Origin: Bradyrhizobium sp. CB1717
GTDB taxonomy: Bacteria > Pseudomonadota > Alphaproteobacteria > Rhizobiales > Xanthobacteraceae
NCBI RefSeq assembly: GCF_029714325.1
Contig: NZ_CP121666.1
Coordinates: 6,231,001-6,295,000 of the forward strand
DNA: 64,000 bases
Reading direction: 5' to 3'
A model generated the notes under the pieces. That model had not been told where the DNA came from. It saw nothing but the letters and a program-made list of their open reading frames with translations, and did no database searches. Made by a program: the position numbers and the translations under genes. Each line of letters starts with the position of its first letter. Within the stretch, counting starts at the first letter, position 1. Below, one piece after another: positions 27,656-37,638 of this stretch.

Positions 27656-27777
27656 CGCATCACATCGGCAGGACGCAACCGGGGAGCGACTCGCTGACGC
27701 GGTCGCTCACCGCTCTTGCAATCTCGGCGCCTTTGTTGAACGCTGGCTGAAAAGAAGAACATTCGGGAGGGGAAGGC

Positions 27778-28605
27778 ATGAGCCGTGCGCTCGCCGTCTT
27801 CCACGGCCGCTTCGGCCGGGCGACGGTTTATCAATTGAACCGCCCTTTCAATATCCACGCCCATCGCGAAGGTCATCTGATCTTCCATGTCGGCGGCGTG
27901 CCGGCATGCATCGATGTCTCCGACGGACACTATGATCTCACCGAGTCCTCCGTCGTCGCCGTCAATCCTTGGGAGCCGCACAACTTCCTGCCGACCGACC
28001 TCGATGGCGGCGCCATCTTCTTCGTGCTCTACGTCAATGCCGAATGGTTTGCGCCCGACGCTTCGGGCACCGACCGGCTGCGGTTCGGCCGCACCCAGTT
28101 CAGGCGCACGCCTGCACTCGACAAGCACATCAGGCGGACCGCCGCGCTCGTGTGCGGCGCACCATCCCTCTCCAGCCTCGATTCCGAGCTGAGGCGGTTG
28201 ATCGACATCTGCTACGACGAAAGCTGGCAGCAGGCCGAGATCGCGCGCGATCCACGAGCAAACGGCGCCGTCACCGATTTTCGCGTGCGCAAATGTATCA
28301 AGATGATGACCGAAAGCCCCGGCGCCGAGATCGAGCTCGACACCATTGCGCGCGAATCCGGCCTGTCGCGGCCGCACTTCTACCGGCTGTTCCGCGTTCA
28401 GACCGGCGTCACGCCGAACCTCTATCTCAACACGTTGATCATGGAACAGGCGCTCGAAGCACTGGTGGCCAGCGAGACGCCGATCGCCGACATCGGCTTC
28501 GATCTCGGTTTCTCTTCGCAGAGCGGTTTCACCCGCTTCTTCGCCGCCAATGTGGGGATGGCTCCGACCGATTATCGCCGCGCAGCCAAGGTTTTGCGCG
28601 CCTGA
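27778..28605 (+). CDS. AraC-family transcriptional regulator
   Basis: 275 residues with a cupin-like N-terminal sensing domain (FNIHAHREGHLIFHVGG, VAVNPWEPHNF) and a C-terminal AraC double helix-turn-helix: IELDTIARESGLSRPHFYRL then IADIGFDLGFSSQSGFTRFF. GGGAGGGG precedes the ATG. It sits between the binding protein and the permease genes and is the likely activator of this cluster in response to its substrate; the ligand is unknown. Confidence 0.9.
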   Translation: MSRALAVFHGRFGRATVYQLNRPFNIHAHREGHLIFHVGGVPACIDVSDGHYDLTESSVVAVNPWEPHNFLPTDLDGGAIFFVLYVNAEWFAPDASGTDRLRFGRTQFRRTPALDKHIRRTAALVCGAPSLSSLDSELRRLIDICYDESWQQAEIARDPRANGAVTDFRVRKCIKMMTESPGAEIELDTIARESGLSRPHFYRLFRVQTGVTPNLYLNTLIMEQALEALVASETPIADIGFDLGFSSQSGFTRFFAANVGMAPTDYRRAAKVLRA

Positions 28606-28797
28606 CCGCTGCACGAAAAGATACTCACGATCAAACGTCGCCCTCCCCGCCCGGCTAGGATGCGGGGCAACGCGATCCCGAGATGATCGCGACCGACGGG
28701 AGCGCACGTCCATGGCAAGGCCTGCAGCCGCTGCAAGGCTGTTCGACCTGCATTCGATGAACGATCGCCGCGTCGCCCGGATAAACGGACGGCGCAC

Positions 28798-29808
28798 ATG
28801 AGCCGTTTCATCGAACGCCATCCCGCCTGGGCGCTGACCACGATCATTGCCATTGCCGTCTTACTCTGGCTGATCTTCTCGGTCTGGCCCCCGGGTCTCG
28901 AAGAGGCGATCGGCCGCAAACGCGTCTTCCTCAATGCCGTCTTCAACGGCATCACGCTCGGGGGCCTCTACTTTCTCGTCGCCAGTGGCTTCACGCTGAT
29001 CTTCGGCCTGATGCGCAACGTCAATCTCGCCCATGGCTCGCTCTATCTGTTCGGCGGGTATGTCGGCTACGCCATCAGCACATCGACCGGCTCCTGGATC
29101 CTCAGCTTCATCATCGCCTTCATCCTGACGGCCCTGGTCGGCGTGCTGCTCCAGGTGATCGTGTTCCGGCGCATGGAGGGCCAGGACCTCAGGCAGACCA
29201 TGGTGACGATCGGACTGTCGATCGTGTTTGCCGATCTGATGCTCTGGGCCTGCGGCGGCGATTTCTACCAGATCCAGACCCCGAGCTGGTTGATTGGGCC
29301 CGTGGACCTGCCGCTGATCACGGCGGTGAAGTCCTCGGGCGAGCCGGTCTATCTCAGATATCCGATGGTCCGGCTCGTGATCTTCGCCGCTTCCGTGATC
29401 ATCGGCGTCGCGATGTGGCTCGCGCTCAACCGTACCCGGATCGGCATGATCATTCGCGCCGGCGTCGATGATCGCGACATCCTTGCCGCAACCGGCGTGC
29501 GCATCCAGCTCGTCTTCGTGCTGGTGTTCGCGTTCGGCGCCGGGCTTGCCGGCATCGCCGGCGTGGTCGGCGGTACCTTCCAGTCCTTGTCGCCGGGCGA
29601 GGACATCCGCTTCCTGCTTGCTTCGCTGGTGGTCGTGATCGTCGGCGGCATGGGCTCGATCCCCGGTGCGGCGCTCGGCGCGCTGATCATCGGCCTCGCC
29701 GAGCAGCTCGGCTCGGTCTACATCCCGACCTACGCCATCGTCGTGACCTTCCTGATCATGGTGCTGGTGCTGGCGATCCGGCCGCAAGGCCTGTTGGCGA
29801 GGCGCTGA
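28798..29808 (+). CDS. Liv-type ABC permease, LivH-like
   Basis: 336 residues with 8-9 hydrophobic segments. The region VFLNAVFNGITLGGLYFLVA and LIFGLMRNVNLAHGSLYLFG is the LivH signature (FGhhxhhNhAHGxhhhhGAY). C-terminal GGMGSIPGAALGALIIGLAE is also typical. An extra N-terminal membrane segment (residues 10-32) precedes the conserved core. It forms the translocation pathway with the following LivM-like subunit, one nucleotide downstream. Confidence 0.92.
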   Translation: MSRFIERHPAWALTTIIAIAVLLWLIFSVWPPGLEEAIGRKRVFLNAVFNGITLGGLYFLVASGFTLIFGLMRNVNLAHGSLYLFGGYVGYAISTSTGSWILSFIIAFILTALVGVLLQVIVFRRMEGQDLRQTMVTIGLSIVFADLMLWACGGDFYQIQTPSWLIGPVDLPLITAVKSSGEPVYLRYPMVRLVIFAASVIIGVAMWLALNRTRIGMIIRAGVDDRDILAATGVRIQLVFVLVFAFGAGLAGIAGVVGGTFQSLSPGEDIRFLLASLVVVIVGGMGSIPGAALGALIIGLAEQLGSVYIPTYAIVVTFLIMVLVLAIRPQGLLARR

Positions 29809-29809
29809 G

Positions 29810-30889
29810 ATGTCGCTCGCTCACGATGCCCGCGTCCCCGTTCGTCCCGCCCTGGCGCAGCAGGGCGCGCGGACATGGCCGGAGATCAACAATCCCGCCG
29901 CCTGGGTCGTCGCGGCCATCCTTCTGATCATGCCGCTGATCGCCAACGGCTTCTTTCTGATCGAGATCTTCGCGACCACGCTGATCCTCGGCATCATTGC
30001 GCTGAGCCTGATGTTCCTCGCGGGCTATGGCGGCATGGTCAGCCTGATGCAGCTCACTATCGCGGGCTTCTCGGCTTACATGGTCGCCGTGTTCGGCGTC
30101 AGCGGCAACGCCAATATCAGTCTCGGCTGGCCGTGGTGGCTCGCCGTCCCGATGGCGCTGGCGCTGGCGACCGCCTTCGGCACGCTCGGCGGCGCGCTCG
30201 CGGTGCGCACCGAAGGCATCTACACCATCATGATCACACTCGCGATTGGAGCTGCCTTCTACTATTTCACCAATCAGAACTGGGCGATCTTCAACGGCCA
30301 TACCGGCATCAACACCGTGGCGACGCCTCACTTCTGGGGCGTGAACTGGCGCGCGGACATACCGTTCTACTATGTCGTCCTCGCGGTCGCCGCGCTCTGC
30401 TATTTCGCGGTCGAATATATCTCGCGCGCCCCCTTCGGCCTCGCGCTTCAGGGCGTGCGCGACAATCCGCGGCGCATGGCGGCGCTGGGCTTCAACGTCA
30501 ACGCCCATCGGATCGCCGCCTACGCTTTCGCCTCCTTCGTGGCCGCGCTCGCCGGCGTCCTCCAGGTCTGGAACTACCGCCAGATCTCGCCGGGCTCGGT
30601 GAGCGTCGGCGCCTGCATCGACGTGCTGATCATCGCCGTGGTCGGTGGCATCACCCGCCCGATCGGCCCGTTCATCGGCGCGCTGATCTTCGTGCTGCTG
30701 CGCACCTTCGCGCTCGACTTCCTGGTCAGGCTCGGGCTCGACGGCAACCGCTTCCGCCTGCTGATCGGGCTCGGCTTCCTCGCCATCGTGTTCTGGTCCT
30801 CGGACGGCGTCATCGGCCTGTGGCAGCGCTGGCGCCAGAGTCAACGCCACGACGCCCGTCGCTCCGGCGGAGGGCACCGCCATGGATAG
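29810..30889 (+). CDS. Liv-type ABC permease, LivM-like
   Basis: 359 residues. A basic N-terminal tail of about 30 residues, then 9-10 hydrophobic segments. GYGGMVSLMQLTIAGFSAYM is the LivM signature (GxGGxxSLGhxxFxGhGAY) and RMAALGFNVNAHRIAAYAFA is the cytoplasmic coupling region. It overlaps the ATPase gene that follows by 8 nt. Its partner is the LivH-like protein immediately upstream. Confidence 0.92.
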   Translation: MSLAHDARVPVRPALAQQGARTWPEINNPAAWVVAAILLIMPLIANGFFLIEIFATTLILGIIALSLMFLAGYGGMVSLMQLTIAGFSAYMVAVFGVSGNANISLGWPWWLAVPMALALATAFGTLGGALAVRTEGIYTIMITLAIGAAFYYFTNQNWAIFNGHTGINTVATPHFWGVNWRADIPFYYVVLAVAALCYFAVEYISRAPFGLALQGVRDNPRRMAALGFNVNAHRIAAYAFASFVAALAGVLQVWNYRQISPGSVSVGACIDVLIIAVVGGITRPIGPFIGALIFVLLRTFALDFLVRLGLDGNRFRLLIGLGFLAIVFWSSDGVIGLWQRWRQSQRHDARRSGGGHRHG

Positions 30890-31664
30890 CGTCGCTCACC
30901 GTCTTTCAGCCGTCGGCGCCGGTGCCGCTCTGGAGCTGCGCGGGGTAACGCGGCTGTTCGGCGCGCTCGCCGCGCTGACCGACGTCACCATCACAGTGCG
31001 TCCGGGCGAACGGCGCGCCGTGCTCGGCTCCAACGGCGCCGGCAAGACCACGCTGTTCAACTGCATCACCGGCGACTTCCCCCCCTCCTCCGGCACCATC
31101 CGCTTCTTCGGCGAGGACGTCACCCACTTCCCGCCCTATGAACGCATCCGCCGCGGGCTGCGTCGGACCTATCAGATCTCGGCGCTGTTCCCCGGCCTCA
31201 CCGTGCAGGACAACGTCTATCTCGCCTGTCGCGGCGTCTCGCGCGGACGTTTCTCGTTCCTGCGCCCAGGGCAGAACGACGCCCTGATGCATGCAGCGGA
31301 CAATCTGGTCCAGGCCGTGCATCTGTCCGCCGTGAAGGACCAGCACGTCGCCGAGCTCGCGCACGGCCAGCAGCGCCAGCTCGAGATCGCACTCGCGCTG
31401 GCCGGCGCCCCGCGCTTCGTCCTGTTCGATGAGCCGGCCGCGGGCCTGTCGCCGACCGAACGGGCCGAGCTGATCGAGATCCTGACCTCCCTGCCCGCGC
31501 ATATCGGTTACATCATCATCGAGCACGACATGGACGTGGCGCTGCGCGTCGTCGAGAGCGTCACGATGATGCACAACGGGCGCGTCTTCAAGGAGGGCCT
31601 GCCGCAGGAGATCCAGTCCGATCCCGAGGTGCAGGAGCTCTATCTCGGAGGCGGCCATGAATGA
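30882..31664 (+). CDS. Liv-type ABC ATPase, LivG-like
   Basis: 260 residues, standard LivG length. Walker [16 protein letters not shown]-loop region [16 protein letters not shown], a divergent signature [15 protein letters not shown] in place of LSGGQ, Walker [14 protein letters not shown] and the switch histidine in IIIEHDMDV. The signature variant LAHGQQ is common in LivG proteins. Overlaps the fused ATPase gene by 8 nt (ATG inside its last codons). Confidence 0.93.
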   Translation: MDSVAHRLSAVGAGAALELRGVTRLFGALAALTDVTITVRPGERRAVLGSNGAGKTTLFNCITGDFPPSSGTIRFFGEDVTHFPPYERIRRGLRRTYQISALFPGLTVQDNVYLACRGVSRGRFSFLRPGQNDALMHAADNLVQAVHLSAVKDQHVAELAHGQQRQLEIALALAGAPRFVLFDEPAAGLSPTERAELIEILTSLPAHIGYIIIEHDMDVALRVVESVTMMHNGRVFKEGLPQEIQSDPEVQELYLGGGHE

Positions 31665-33867
31665 GGCCCGCCGCTCTTCCCCTGCGCTCGAGGTCCGCGG
31701 CCTCGACGTCTACTACGGTCACTCCCACGCGCTGCAAGGCGTCGATCTCACGCTGGACAGCGGCGTATTCTCCGTCGTCGGCCGCAACGGCATGGGCAAG
31801 ACCACCCTGTGCAAGGCGATCATGGGGCTCGTTGGCGTGAGCGGCGGATCGATCCGCGTGCGCGGCGAGGATGTCACGCGGCGGCCGTCGGCCCAGATCG
31901 CCCGGCTCGGCGTCGGCTATGTGCCGCAAGGTCGCCGTCTCTGGCGCTCGCTCAGCGTCGACGAGCATCTGCAGCTTGCCGGCGGCATGCGGCAAGGGGC
32001 CTGGACCGTCGAGCGCATCTACGACACCTTCCCGCGCCTCGCCGAACGCAAGGGCCACGGCGGCGGCCAGCTCTCCGGCGGCGAGCAGCAGATGCTGGCG
32101 ATCTCGCGCGCGCTGCTCACCAATCCGCATCTCTTGATCATGGACGAGCCGACCGAAGGCCTCGCGCCCGTCATCGTCGCGCAGGTCGAGGAGATGCTGC
32201 TGCGGCTCGGCGAGGACGGCGACATGTCCGTGCTCGTGATCGAGCAGAACATCGGCGTTGCCACCGCGATCTCGCGCAATGTCGCGATCATGGTCAACGG
32301 CCGCGTCAACCGCATCATCGACTCCGGCCGCCTCGCCGCGGACCGCGAGCTGCAGCAGCGCCTGCTCGGCGTCGGGCTTCACGCCGAGCTCGAGCCCGAT
32401 AGCGACATCTCCGAGGCCGCCAGCGGCGCGAAGCCAGCGCCGGCGGCGCGCCCGGGCGGACCGATCCGCATCTACGTTTCCAACCCGACGCTCCCGACGC
32501 GATGGTCGCAGCCGGTGCCGATCGCCCGCATCGAGGCGGCGGCCCGCACGGTCTCGACGCACGTCGCGCGGCTGGAGGAGACGACGCGGCGCAGGCGCGA
32601 GCCGGTGGCGGCGCAGACCGCCGGCCCGCCCATCGTCCTGGTCGTCGGCACGCTCGATACCAAGGGAACCGAGTTGCGCTTCATCCGCGACATCATTGCA
32701 GGAACCGGTCTCCGCACCCGGCTGGTCGACGTCTCGACAAGCGGCAAGCATTCGAGCTGCGATGTCTCCGCGCAGGAGATCGCGCTGAACCACGGCCGCG
32801 GCGGTGCGGCCGTGTTCGGCCCCGATCGCGGCGCTGCCGTGACCGCGATGGCCGATGCGTTCGCCAATTGGCTGGGGCGCCAGGGCAATGTTGCCGGCGT
32901 GATCTCGGCCGGCGGCTCGGGCGCGGCGTCGCTGGTTGCGCCGGGCATGCGCACCCTTCCCGTCGGCGTGCCCAAGTTGATCATCTCCTCCGTCGCCTCG
33001 GGCGATGTCGGGCCCTATGTCGGCCCCGCCGACATCACGATGATGTACTCGGTCACGGACGTGCAGGGGCTGAACTCGATCTCGCGCGCGGTGCTGGCTA
33101 ACGGCGCCAACGCGCTCGCCGGAATGGCCAAGGCGCGCCTTGATCCGCATGCCGCGGCGGCGCGCGAGGCCGGCGGCCTGCCCTCGGTCGGCATCACCAT
33201 GTTCGGCGTCACCACGCCTGCCGTGCAGAAGATCGCGGCCGAGTTGCACGACGATTTCGAATGCCTGGTCTTTCACGCCACCGGCGTCGGTGGCCGTTCC
33301 ATGGAAAAGCTCGTGGAGTCCGGCCAGCTCGCCGGCGTCATCGACCTCACCACGACCGAAATCTGCGACCTGCTCATGGGCGGCGTGTTTCCGGCGACCG
33401 AGGATCGTTTTGGCGCGATCATCCGCAGACGGCTGCCCTATGTCGGCTCGGTCGGTGCGCTCGACATGGTCAATTTCGGCGCGCCCGACACCATCCCCGA
33501 GCGCTATCGCGGCCGCAAGTTCCACGTCCACAATCCGCAGGTCACCCTGATGCGGACGACGACTGAGGAGAACGAGCGCATGGGCCGCTGGATCGCCGAT
33601 CGGCTCAACCAGATGGATGGCCCTGTGCGCTTCTTCCTGCCCGAGGGCGGCGTCTCCGCGCTCGATGCGCGAGGCCAGCCGTTCTGGGACCCGGACGCCG
33701 ATGCCGCGCTGTTCCGCGCGCTGGAGCGCAATGTCCGGCAGACCAGCAACCGCCAGCTCATTCGCACGCCCAAGAACATCAACGATCCCGACTTCGCCGC
33801 CGCCATCGTCAGCGCGTTCCGAACCCTGTTCGGCCGCACCGGCGCGCGGCGGAGACTAGCGAGGTGA
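31657..33867 (+). CDS. fusion of LivF-like ABC ATPase with UPF0261 (Tm-1-like ATP-binding) domain
   Basis: 736 residues. Residues 1-245 are a complete LivF-type ATPase: Walker [10 protein letters not shown] (42-50), signature LSGGEQQML (139-147), Walker B LLIMDEP (159-165), switch region [10 protein letters not shown] variable Ala/Pro/Arg-rich linker (245-322) leads into a complete UPF0261 domain (about 325-736): [77 protein letters not shown]. No frameshift or internal start suggests two proteins. UPF0261 is the N-terminal domain of tomato Tm-1 and its homologues; its bacterial function is unknown to me. The TIM-barrel partner of Tm-1 is encoded 3 bp downstream. Confidence 0.9.
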   Translation: MNEARRSSPALEVRGLDVYYGHSHALQGVDLTLDSGVFSVVGRNGMGKTTLCKAIMGLVGVSGGSIRVRGEDVTRRPSAQIARLGVGYVPQGRRLWRSLSVDEHLQLAGGMRQGAWTVERIYDTFPRLAERKGHGGGQLSGGEQQMLAISRALLTNPHLLIMDEPTEGLAPVIVAQVEEMLLRLGEDGDMSVLVIEQNIGVATAISRNVAIMVNGRVNRIIDSGRLAADRELQQRLLGVGLHAELEPDSDISEAASGAKPAPAARPGGPIRIYVSNPTLPTRWSQPVPIARIEAAARTVSTHVARLEETTRRRREPVAAQTAGPPIVLVVGTLDTKGTELRFIRDIIAGTGLRTRLVDVSTSGKHSSCDVSAQEIALNHGRGGAAVFGPDRGAAVTAMADAFANWLGRQGNVAGVISAGGSGAASLVAPGMRTLPVGVPKLIISSVASGDVGPYVGPADITMMYSVTDVQGLNSISRAVLANGANALAGMAKARLDPHAAAAREAGGLPSVGITMFGVTTPAVQKIAAELHDDFECLVFHATGVGGRSMEKLVESGQLAGVIDLTTTEICDLLMGGVFPATEDRFGAIIRRRLPYVGSVGALDMVNFGAPDTIPERYRGRKFHVHNPQVTLMRTTTEENERMGRWIADRLNQMDGPVRFFLPEGGVSALDARGQPFWDPDADAALFRALERNVRQTSNRQLIRTPKNINDPDFAAAIVSAFRTLFGRTGARRRLAR

Positions 33868-33870
33868 CCG

Positions 33871-34704
33871 ATGGCCAGGTTTGAACGCGCAGCCCTCCTG
33901 AAGAAGTTCCGCGACATGGCAAGGCGCGGCGAGCCGATCGTCGGCGGCGGCGCCGGCACCGGCCTGTCGGCCAAATGCGAGGAGGCCGGCGGCGTCGATC
34001 TCATCGTCATCTACAATTCCGGGCGCTATCGCATGGCCGGCCGCGGCTCGCTCGCGGGCCTGATGGCCTATGGCGATGCCAACGCCATCGTGCTCGAAAT
34101 GGCCAGTGAAGTGCTCCCGGTGGTCGGCCAGACCCCGGTGCTCGCGGGCGTCAACGGCACCGACCCGTTCCGCGACATGGACGTCTTTCTCGACCAGCTG
34201 AAGGCCCTTGGTTTCGCCGGCGTCCAGAACTTTCCGACGGTCGGTCTGATCGACGGCACTTTCCGCGCCAATCTCGAGGAGACCGGCATGTCCTATGCGC
34301 TCGAGATCGACATGATCGCGAAGGCGCACGACAAGGACATGCTGACCACACCCTACGTGTTCAGCGAGAAGGAAGCCGCGGCGATGGCGATCGCCGGCGC
34401 TGACATCATCGTCTGCCACATGGGCCTGACGACCGGTGGCACGATCGGTGCGCAGACCGCACTCAAGCTGAAGGACTGCCCCTCGCGGATCGACACCTGG
34501 GCCACAGCTGCGCTCAGCGTCAATCCGGACATCCTGGTGCTAGCCCATGGCGGCCCGATTGCCGATCCCGCCGACGCCGATTTCATCATGAAGAATACCC
34601 GTCACTGCCACGGCTTCTACGGCGCGTCCTCGATGGAGCGGCTGCCGGTCGAGCGGGCTCTCACGGAGCAGGTACGTCAATTCAAGGCGATCGGCGCGCG
34701 GTAA
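33871..34704 (+). CDS. TIM-barrel protein, phosphoenolpyruvate-hydrolase-like (Tm-1 C-terminal type)
   Basis: 277 residues from an ATG three nucleotides after the previous stop. Sequence elements [76 protein letters not shown] and [16 protein letters not shown] are those of the pfam09370 'PEP hydrolase-like' TIM-barrel family. In plants and fungi this domain is fused C-terminal to a UPF0261 domain (Tm-1-like proteins); here the two are separate adjacent genes. Enzymatic activity in bacteria is not established; PEP mutase/hydrolase-type chemistry is suggested by family name only. Confidence 0.88.
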   Translation: MARFERAALLKKFRDMARRGEPIVGGGAGTGLSAKCEEAGGVDLIVIYNSGRYRMAGRGSLAGLMAYGDANAIVLEMASEVLPVVGQTPVLAGVNGTDPFRDMDVFLDQLKALGFAGVQNFPTVGLIDGTFRANLEETGMSYALEIDMIAKAHDKDMLTTPYVFSEKEAAAMAIAGADIIVCHMGLTTGGTIGAQTALKLKDCPSRIDTWATAALSVNPDILVLAHGGPIADPADADFIMKNTRHCHGFYGASSMERLPVERALTEQVRQFKAIGAR

Positions 34705-34730
34705 CGCCGGAAGGTTCGAAGGAGGGAAAC

Positions 34731-37628
34731 ATGTCAGGGATGCTGGTCGGTGAATTGATCCTCTGGCTGATCGTCGCGATCATCGTGATCGTGGTTGGCG
34801 TCTATATCGTGAACTGGCTTTACCATCGCTCCTCCAAGGAGACGTCGTTCGTCAGGACCGGTTTCCTTGGCGAACGCGTGGTGATCAATGGCGGCGCCTT
34901 CGTGCTGCCGTTCATCCACGACTACACGCCGGTCAACATGAATGTTTTGCCGATGGGCATCGTGCGCTCGAGGCAGGACGCCGTGATCACCCGCGACCGC
35001 ATGCGGGTCGACATAGAGGCCGACTTCTATGTCCGGGTGCAGCCCACCCGCGAGGCCGTCTCGATCGCCGCAGCCACACTCGGCCGCCGCACCCTGGAGC
35101 CGGAGCAGTTGCACGCCCTCCTCGCCGGCAAGTTCATCTCGGCGATCCGTTCGGTCGCCTCCGAAATGACCATGGAGGAGATGCACGAGCGTCGCGGCGA
35201 CTATGTCGCGCGTGTCAAGACCAATGCGGCCGAGGCGCTCGCGCAGAACGGCCTCGAGCTGGAATCGGTCGCGATCACCGATCTCGACCAGACCGACCTC
35301 GAATTCTTCAACCCCTCGAACCGGTTCGACGCCGAAGGCCTGACGCGCCTGATGGAGGACATCGAGGCGAAGCGGAAGCTGCGCAACGACATCGAGCAGG
35401 ACTCGATGATCAAGATCCGCTCCCGCAACCTGGAGGCCGAACGGCAGGCGCTCGAAATCGAGCGCGAAAGCGAGACCGCGCGCCTGGAGCAGGAACGCGA
35501 CATCGAGATGCGCCGCGCACTTCAGCGCACGGAAGTGGCCCGCGAGCGCGCGCTGCGCGAGACCGAGGCCGAACAGGCGCAGATTTCCGCCCGCGAGGCC
35601 ATCGAGCGCGCCCGCATCGCCAACGATCAGGCGATCGCGGAAGCCCGCATCGCCTCGGAGCGCGAGACCCGCCAGAAGGAGATCGAGCGGACCCGCACCA
35701 TCGAGGAGAAGGAGCTGCTGGCGCGCGAGGAGATCGAGAAGACAAGGATCGCCAACCAGCGTTCGATCGACACGACCCGCATCGCCTCCGAGCGCGAGGT
35801 GCGCCAACGCGAGATCGAGCGGATGCGGACGGTCGAGGAAGCCGAGATCGCCGCCCGCGAAGCCATCGAGAAGGCCCGCATCCAGCAGGATCGCGCCGTC
35901 ACCGATGCCCGTATCGCCAATGAAGAAGAGACCCGCCGCCGCGAGATCGAACGCACCCGCGCCGTGGACGAGGCCGAGATCGCCGCGCGCGAGGCCACCG
36001 AGAAGGCCCGCATCGCCCAGACGCTGATTGTCAATGTCGAGCGCATCTCCTCGGACGAGCGCACCCGCGCGCTGGAGATCCAGCAGGTGCGCACCATCCA
36101 GGAGGCTGAGATCGAGGCGCAGCGCGCGGTCGAGGCCGCCCGCATCGCCCGCGAGCGGACGCTGGCCGCAGACCGCATCGCGGCCGAGCAGAACACCCGG
36201 CAGCTGGAGATCGAGCGCAACCAGACGCTCGACGTCGCCGGCATCTCGGCCCGCGAAGCAACGGAAGCCAGCCGGATCGCCCAGGAGGAGCGCGTGCGCT
36301 CGCTGGAGATCGCCCGCAACCGCGCGGTCGAGGAAGCCGACATCGCCTCGCGCGAGGCGATCGAAGCGGCCCGCATCGCCCAGGAGAAGGCGGTCGCGGC
36401 CGAGCGCATTCAGGCCGAACGCGACACCCGTTCGCTCGAGATCGAGCGGACCGGCATCCTGGAGGCGGCCGAGCTGAAGCGGCGCGACGCCATCGAGCGC
36501 CAGCGTATCACGGTCGATCTCGCCCTCGAGGCCGAGCGCATCAACTCCTCCAAAAAGCGCGAGGTGCTCAATATCGAGCAGAAGAAGGCCGTCGAGATCG
36601 CAGACGAAGACCGCGTCATCGCCCTCTCCACCAAACGCTCCGAACGGATCGATGCCGACCGCCAGGTCAAGCAGGCCGAGATCGTCGCGCGCAAGGAGGT
36701 CGAGACCACCGACGTCACGCGTGAGCAGGCGCTCGAGGCCGCCCGTATCGAGCGGCGGCGTGCGATCGAGCAGCTCGAGGTCGCTCGCGTCCAGTCACTC
36801 CAGGAGGCGGAAATCGCAGCGCGCGAAGAAGTCGAGCGCGCCCGCATCGCTTCGGATCGCGGCCTCGACGAAGCGCGTGTCGGCCGAGAACGCGAGCTGC
36901 GCAAGCTCGAGGTCAATCGCGAGAAGGACGTCGAGACGGTGCTGATGGAGAAGGCGATCGCCATCCATCAGAAGTCGCTGGAAGAGTCGGCAGCCCGCGC
37001 CGCCGCCGAGGAGGCACGGATGCATGCGACCGAGGCGGCCGAGCGTGTCGTCACCGCACGCGAGAGCGAGATCGCAAAGCGCCGCAAGACCGTCGAGGTC
37101 CTGTTGGCCGAGAAACAGGCCGAGGAGACCCGGATCGCGGCCGAGGCCGAGCGCGTGCGCGCCGCGGTCGAGGCAGAAGCTCAGCGGATGCTCAACGAGG
37201 CCGAGAACGTGCTGACGGATCAGGCCCGCTACTCGCTGTTCCGCCGCAAGCTGCTCGACCGCATCGAGGGCATCGTGCGCGAGAGCGTCAAGCCGATGGA
37301 GAAGATCGAGGGCATCCGCATCCTCCAGGTCGACGGCCTCAACGGCAACGGACACGGCGGCGGCAATGGCGGTCGCAGCGCCACCGACGAGGTGATCGAT
37401 TCTGCCCTGCGCTATCGCGTCCAGGCGCCCCTGATCGACTCCATCCTGTCAGACATCGGCGTCGAAGGCGGCAGCCTCGCGAAAATGCCGGGTTTGATCC
37501 GCGAGGCCCGCGATATGCAGGGCATCAAAGATTCCGCGCGCAAGAGCGGCGGCGACAAGCCCGCCGCCCCGCCCCCTGCCGAAGGCGGCGAGCCGCCGGC
37601 CGAGCGCGGTCCGCGGAAGAAGAGCTGA
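34731..37628 (+). CDS. giant flotillin-like SPFH protein with extended coiled-coil repeats
   Basis: 965 residues, against 450-550 for usual bacterial flotillins. One membrane segment (residues 8-30) is followed by the SPFH/band-7 domain (about 35-200; RTGFLGERVVINGGAFVLPF, AITDLDQTDLEFFN). Residues 205-830 are nearly uninterrupted charged helix, including a set of 44-residue repeats (285-738). A flotillin-type C-terminus (LFRRKLLDRIEGIVRESVKP) and a Gly/Pro-rich tail end it. Flotillins scaffold membrane microdomains and bind membrane enzymes; this one lies between transport and oxidation genes of the same cluster, which suggests it organises them. RBS GGAGG. Confidence 0.88.
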   Translation: MSGMLVGELILWLIVAIIVIVVGVYIVNWLYHRSSKETSFVRTGFLGERVVINGGAFVLPFIHDYTPVNMNVLPMGIVRSRQDAVITRDRMRVDIEADFYVRVQPTREAVSIAAATLGRRTLEPEQLHALLAGKFISAIRSVASEMTMEEMHERRGDYVARVKTNAAEALAQNGLELESVAITDLDQTDLEFFNPSNRFDAEGLTRLMEDIEAKRKLRNDIEQDSMIKIRSRNLEAERQALEIERESETARLEQERDIEMRRALQRTEVARERALRETEAEQAQISAREAIERARIANDQAIAEARIASERETRQKEIERTRTIEEKELLAREEIEKTRIANQRSIDTTRIASEREVRQREIERMRTVEEAEIAAREAIEKARIQQDRAVTDARIANEEETRRREIERTRAVDEAEIAAREATEKARIAQTLIVNVERISSDERTRALEIQQVRTIQEAEIEAQRAVEAARIARERTLAADRIAAEQNTRQLEIERNQTLDVAGISAREATEASRIAQEERVRSLEIARNRAVEEADIASREAIEAARIAQEKAVAAERIQAERDTRSLEIERTGILEAAELKRRDAIERQRITVDLALEAERINSSKKREVLNIEQKKAVEIADEDRVIALSTKRSERIDADRQVKQAEIVARKEVETTDVTREQALEAARIERRRAIEQLEVARVQSLQEAEIAAREEVERARIASDRGLDEARVGRERELRKLEVNREKDVETVLMEKAIAIHQKSLEESAARAAAEEARMHATEAAERVVTARESEIAKRRKTVEVLLAEKQAEETRIAAEAERVRAAVEAEAQRMLNEAENVLTDQARYSLFRRKLLDRIEGIVRESVKPMEKIEGIRILQVDGLNGNGHGGGNGGRSATDEVIDSALRYRVQAPLIDSILSDIGVEGGSLAKMPGLIREARDMQGIKDSARKSGGDKPAAPPPAEGGEPPAERGPRKKS
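35583..36944 (+). repeat. 44-residue (4 x 11) coiled-coil repeats in the flotillin gene
   Basis: Units begin with an I-A-A-R-E-A-I-E-K-A-R-I type segment at residues 285, 329, 373, 417, 461 and 505, exactly 44 apart. The next unit is at 538, 33 residues on, then 582, and later 651 and 695. Both 44 and 33 are multiples of 11, so this is a hendecad (right-handed) coiled coil in which one 11-residue step was lost. DNA copies are clearly diverged, so the array is old. Confidence 0.85.
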
Positions 37629-37638
37629 GGTCTAAATC

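Noticed and set aside
29756..30883. Reverse-strand 375-codon frame opposite the LivM-like permease
   Set aside because: Antisense of a membrane protein gives Glu/Asp/His-rich nonsense; no start signal.
31588..33531. Reverse-strand open frame of 647 codons opposite the LivF-UPF0261 gene
   Set aside because: Shadow frame: composition biased to Arg/Asp/His/Ala with no recognisable domain, and the plus-strand fusion protein explains the conservation pattern.
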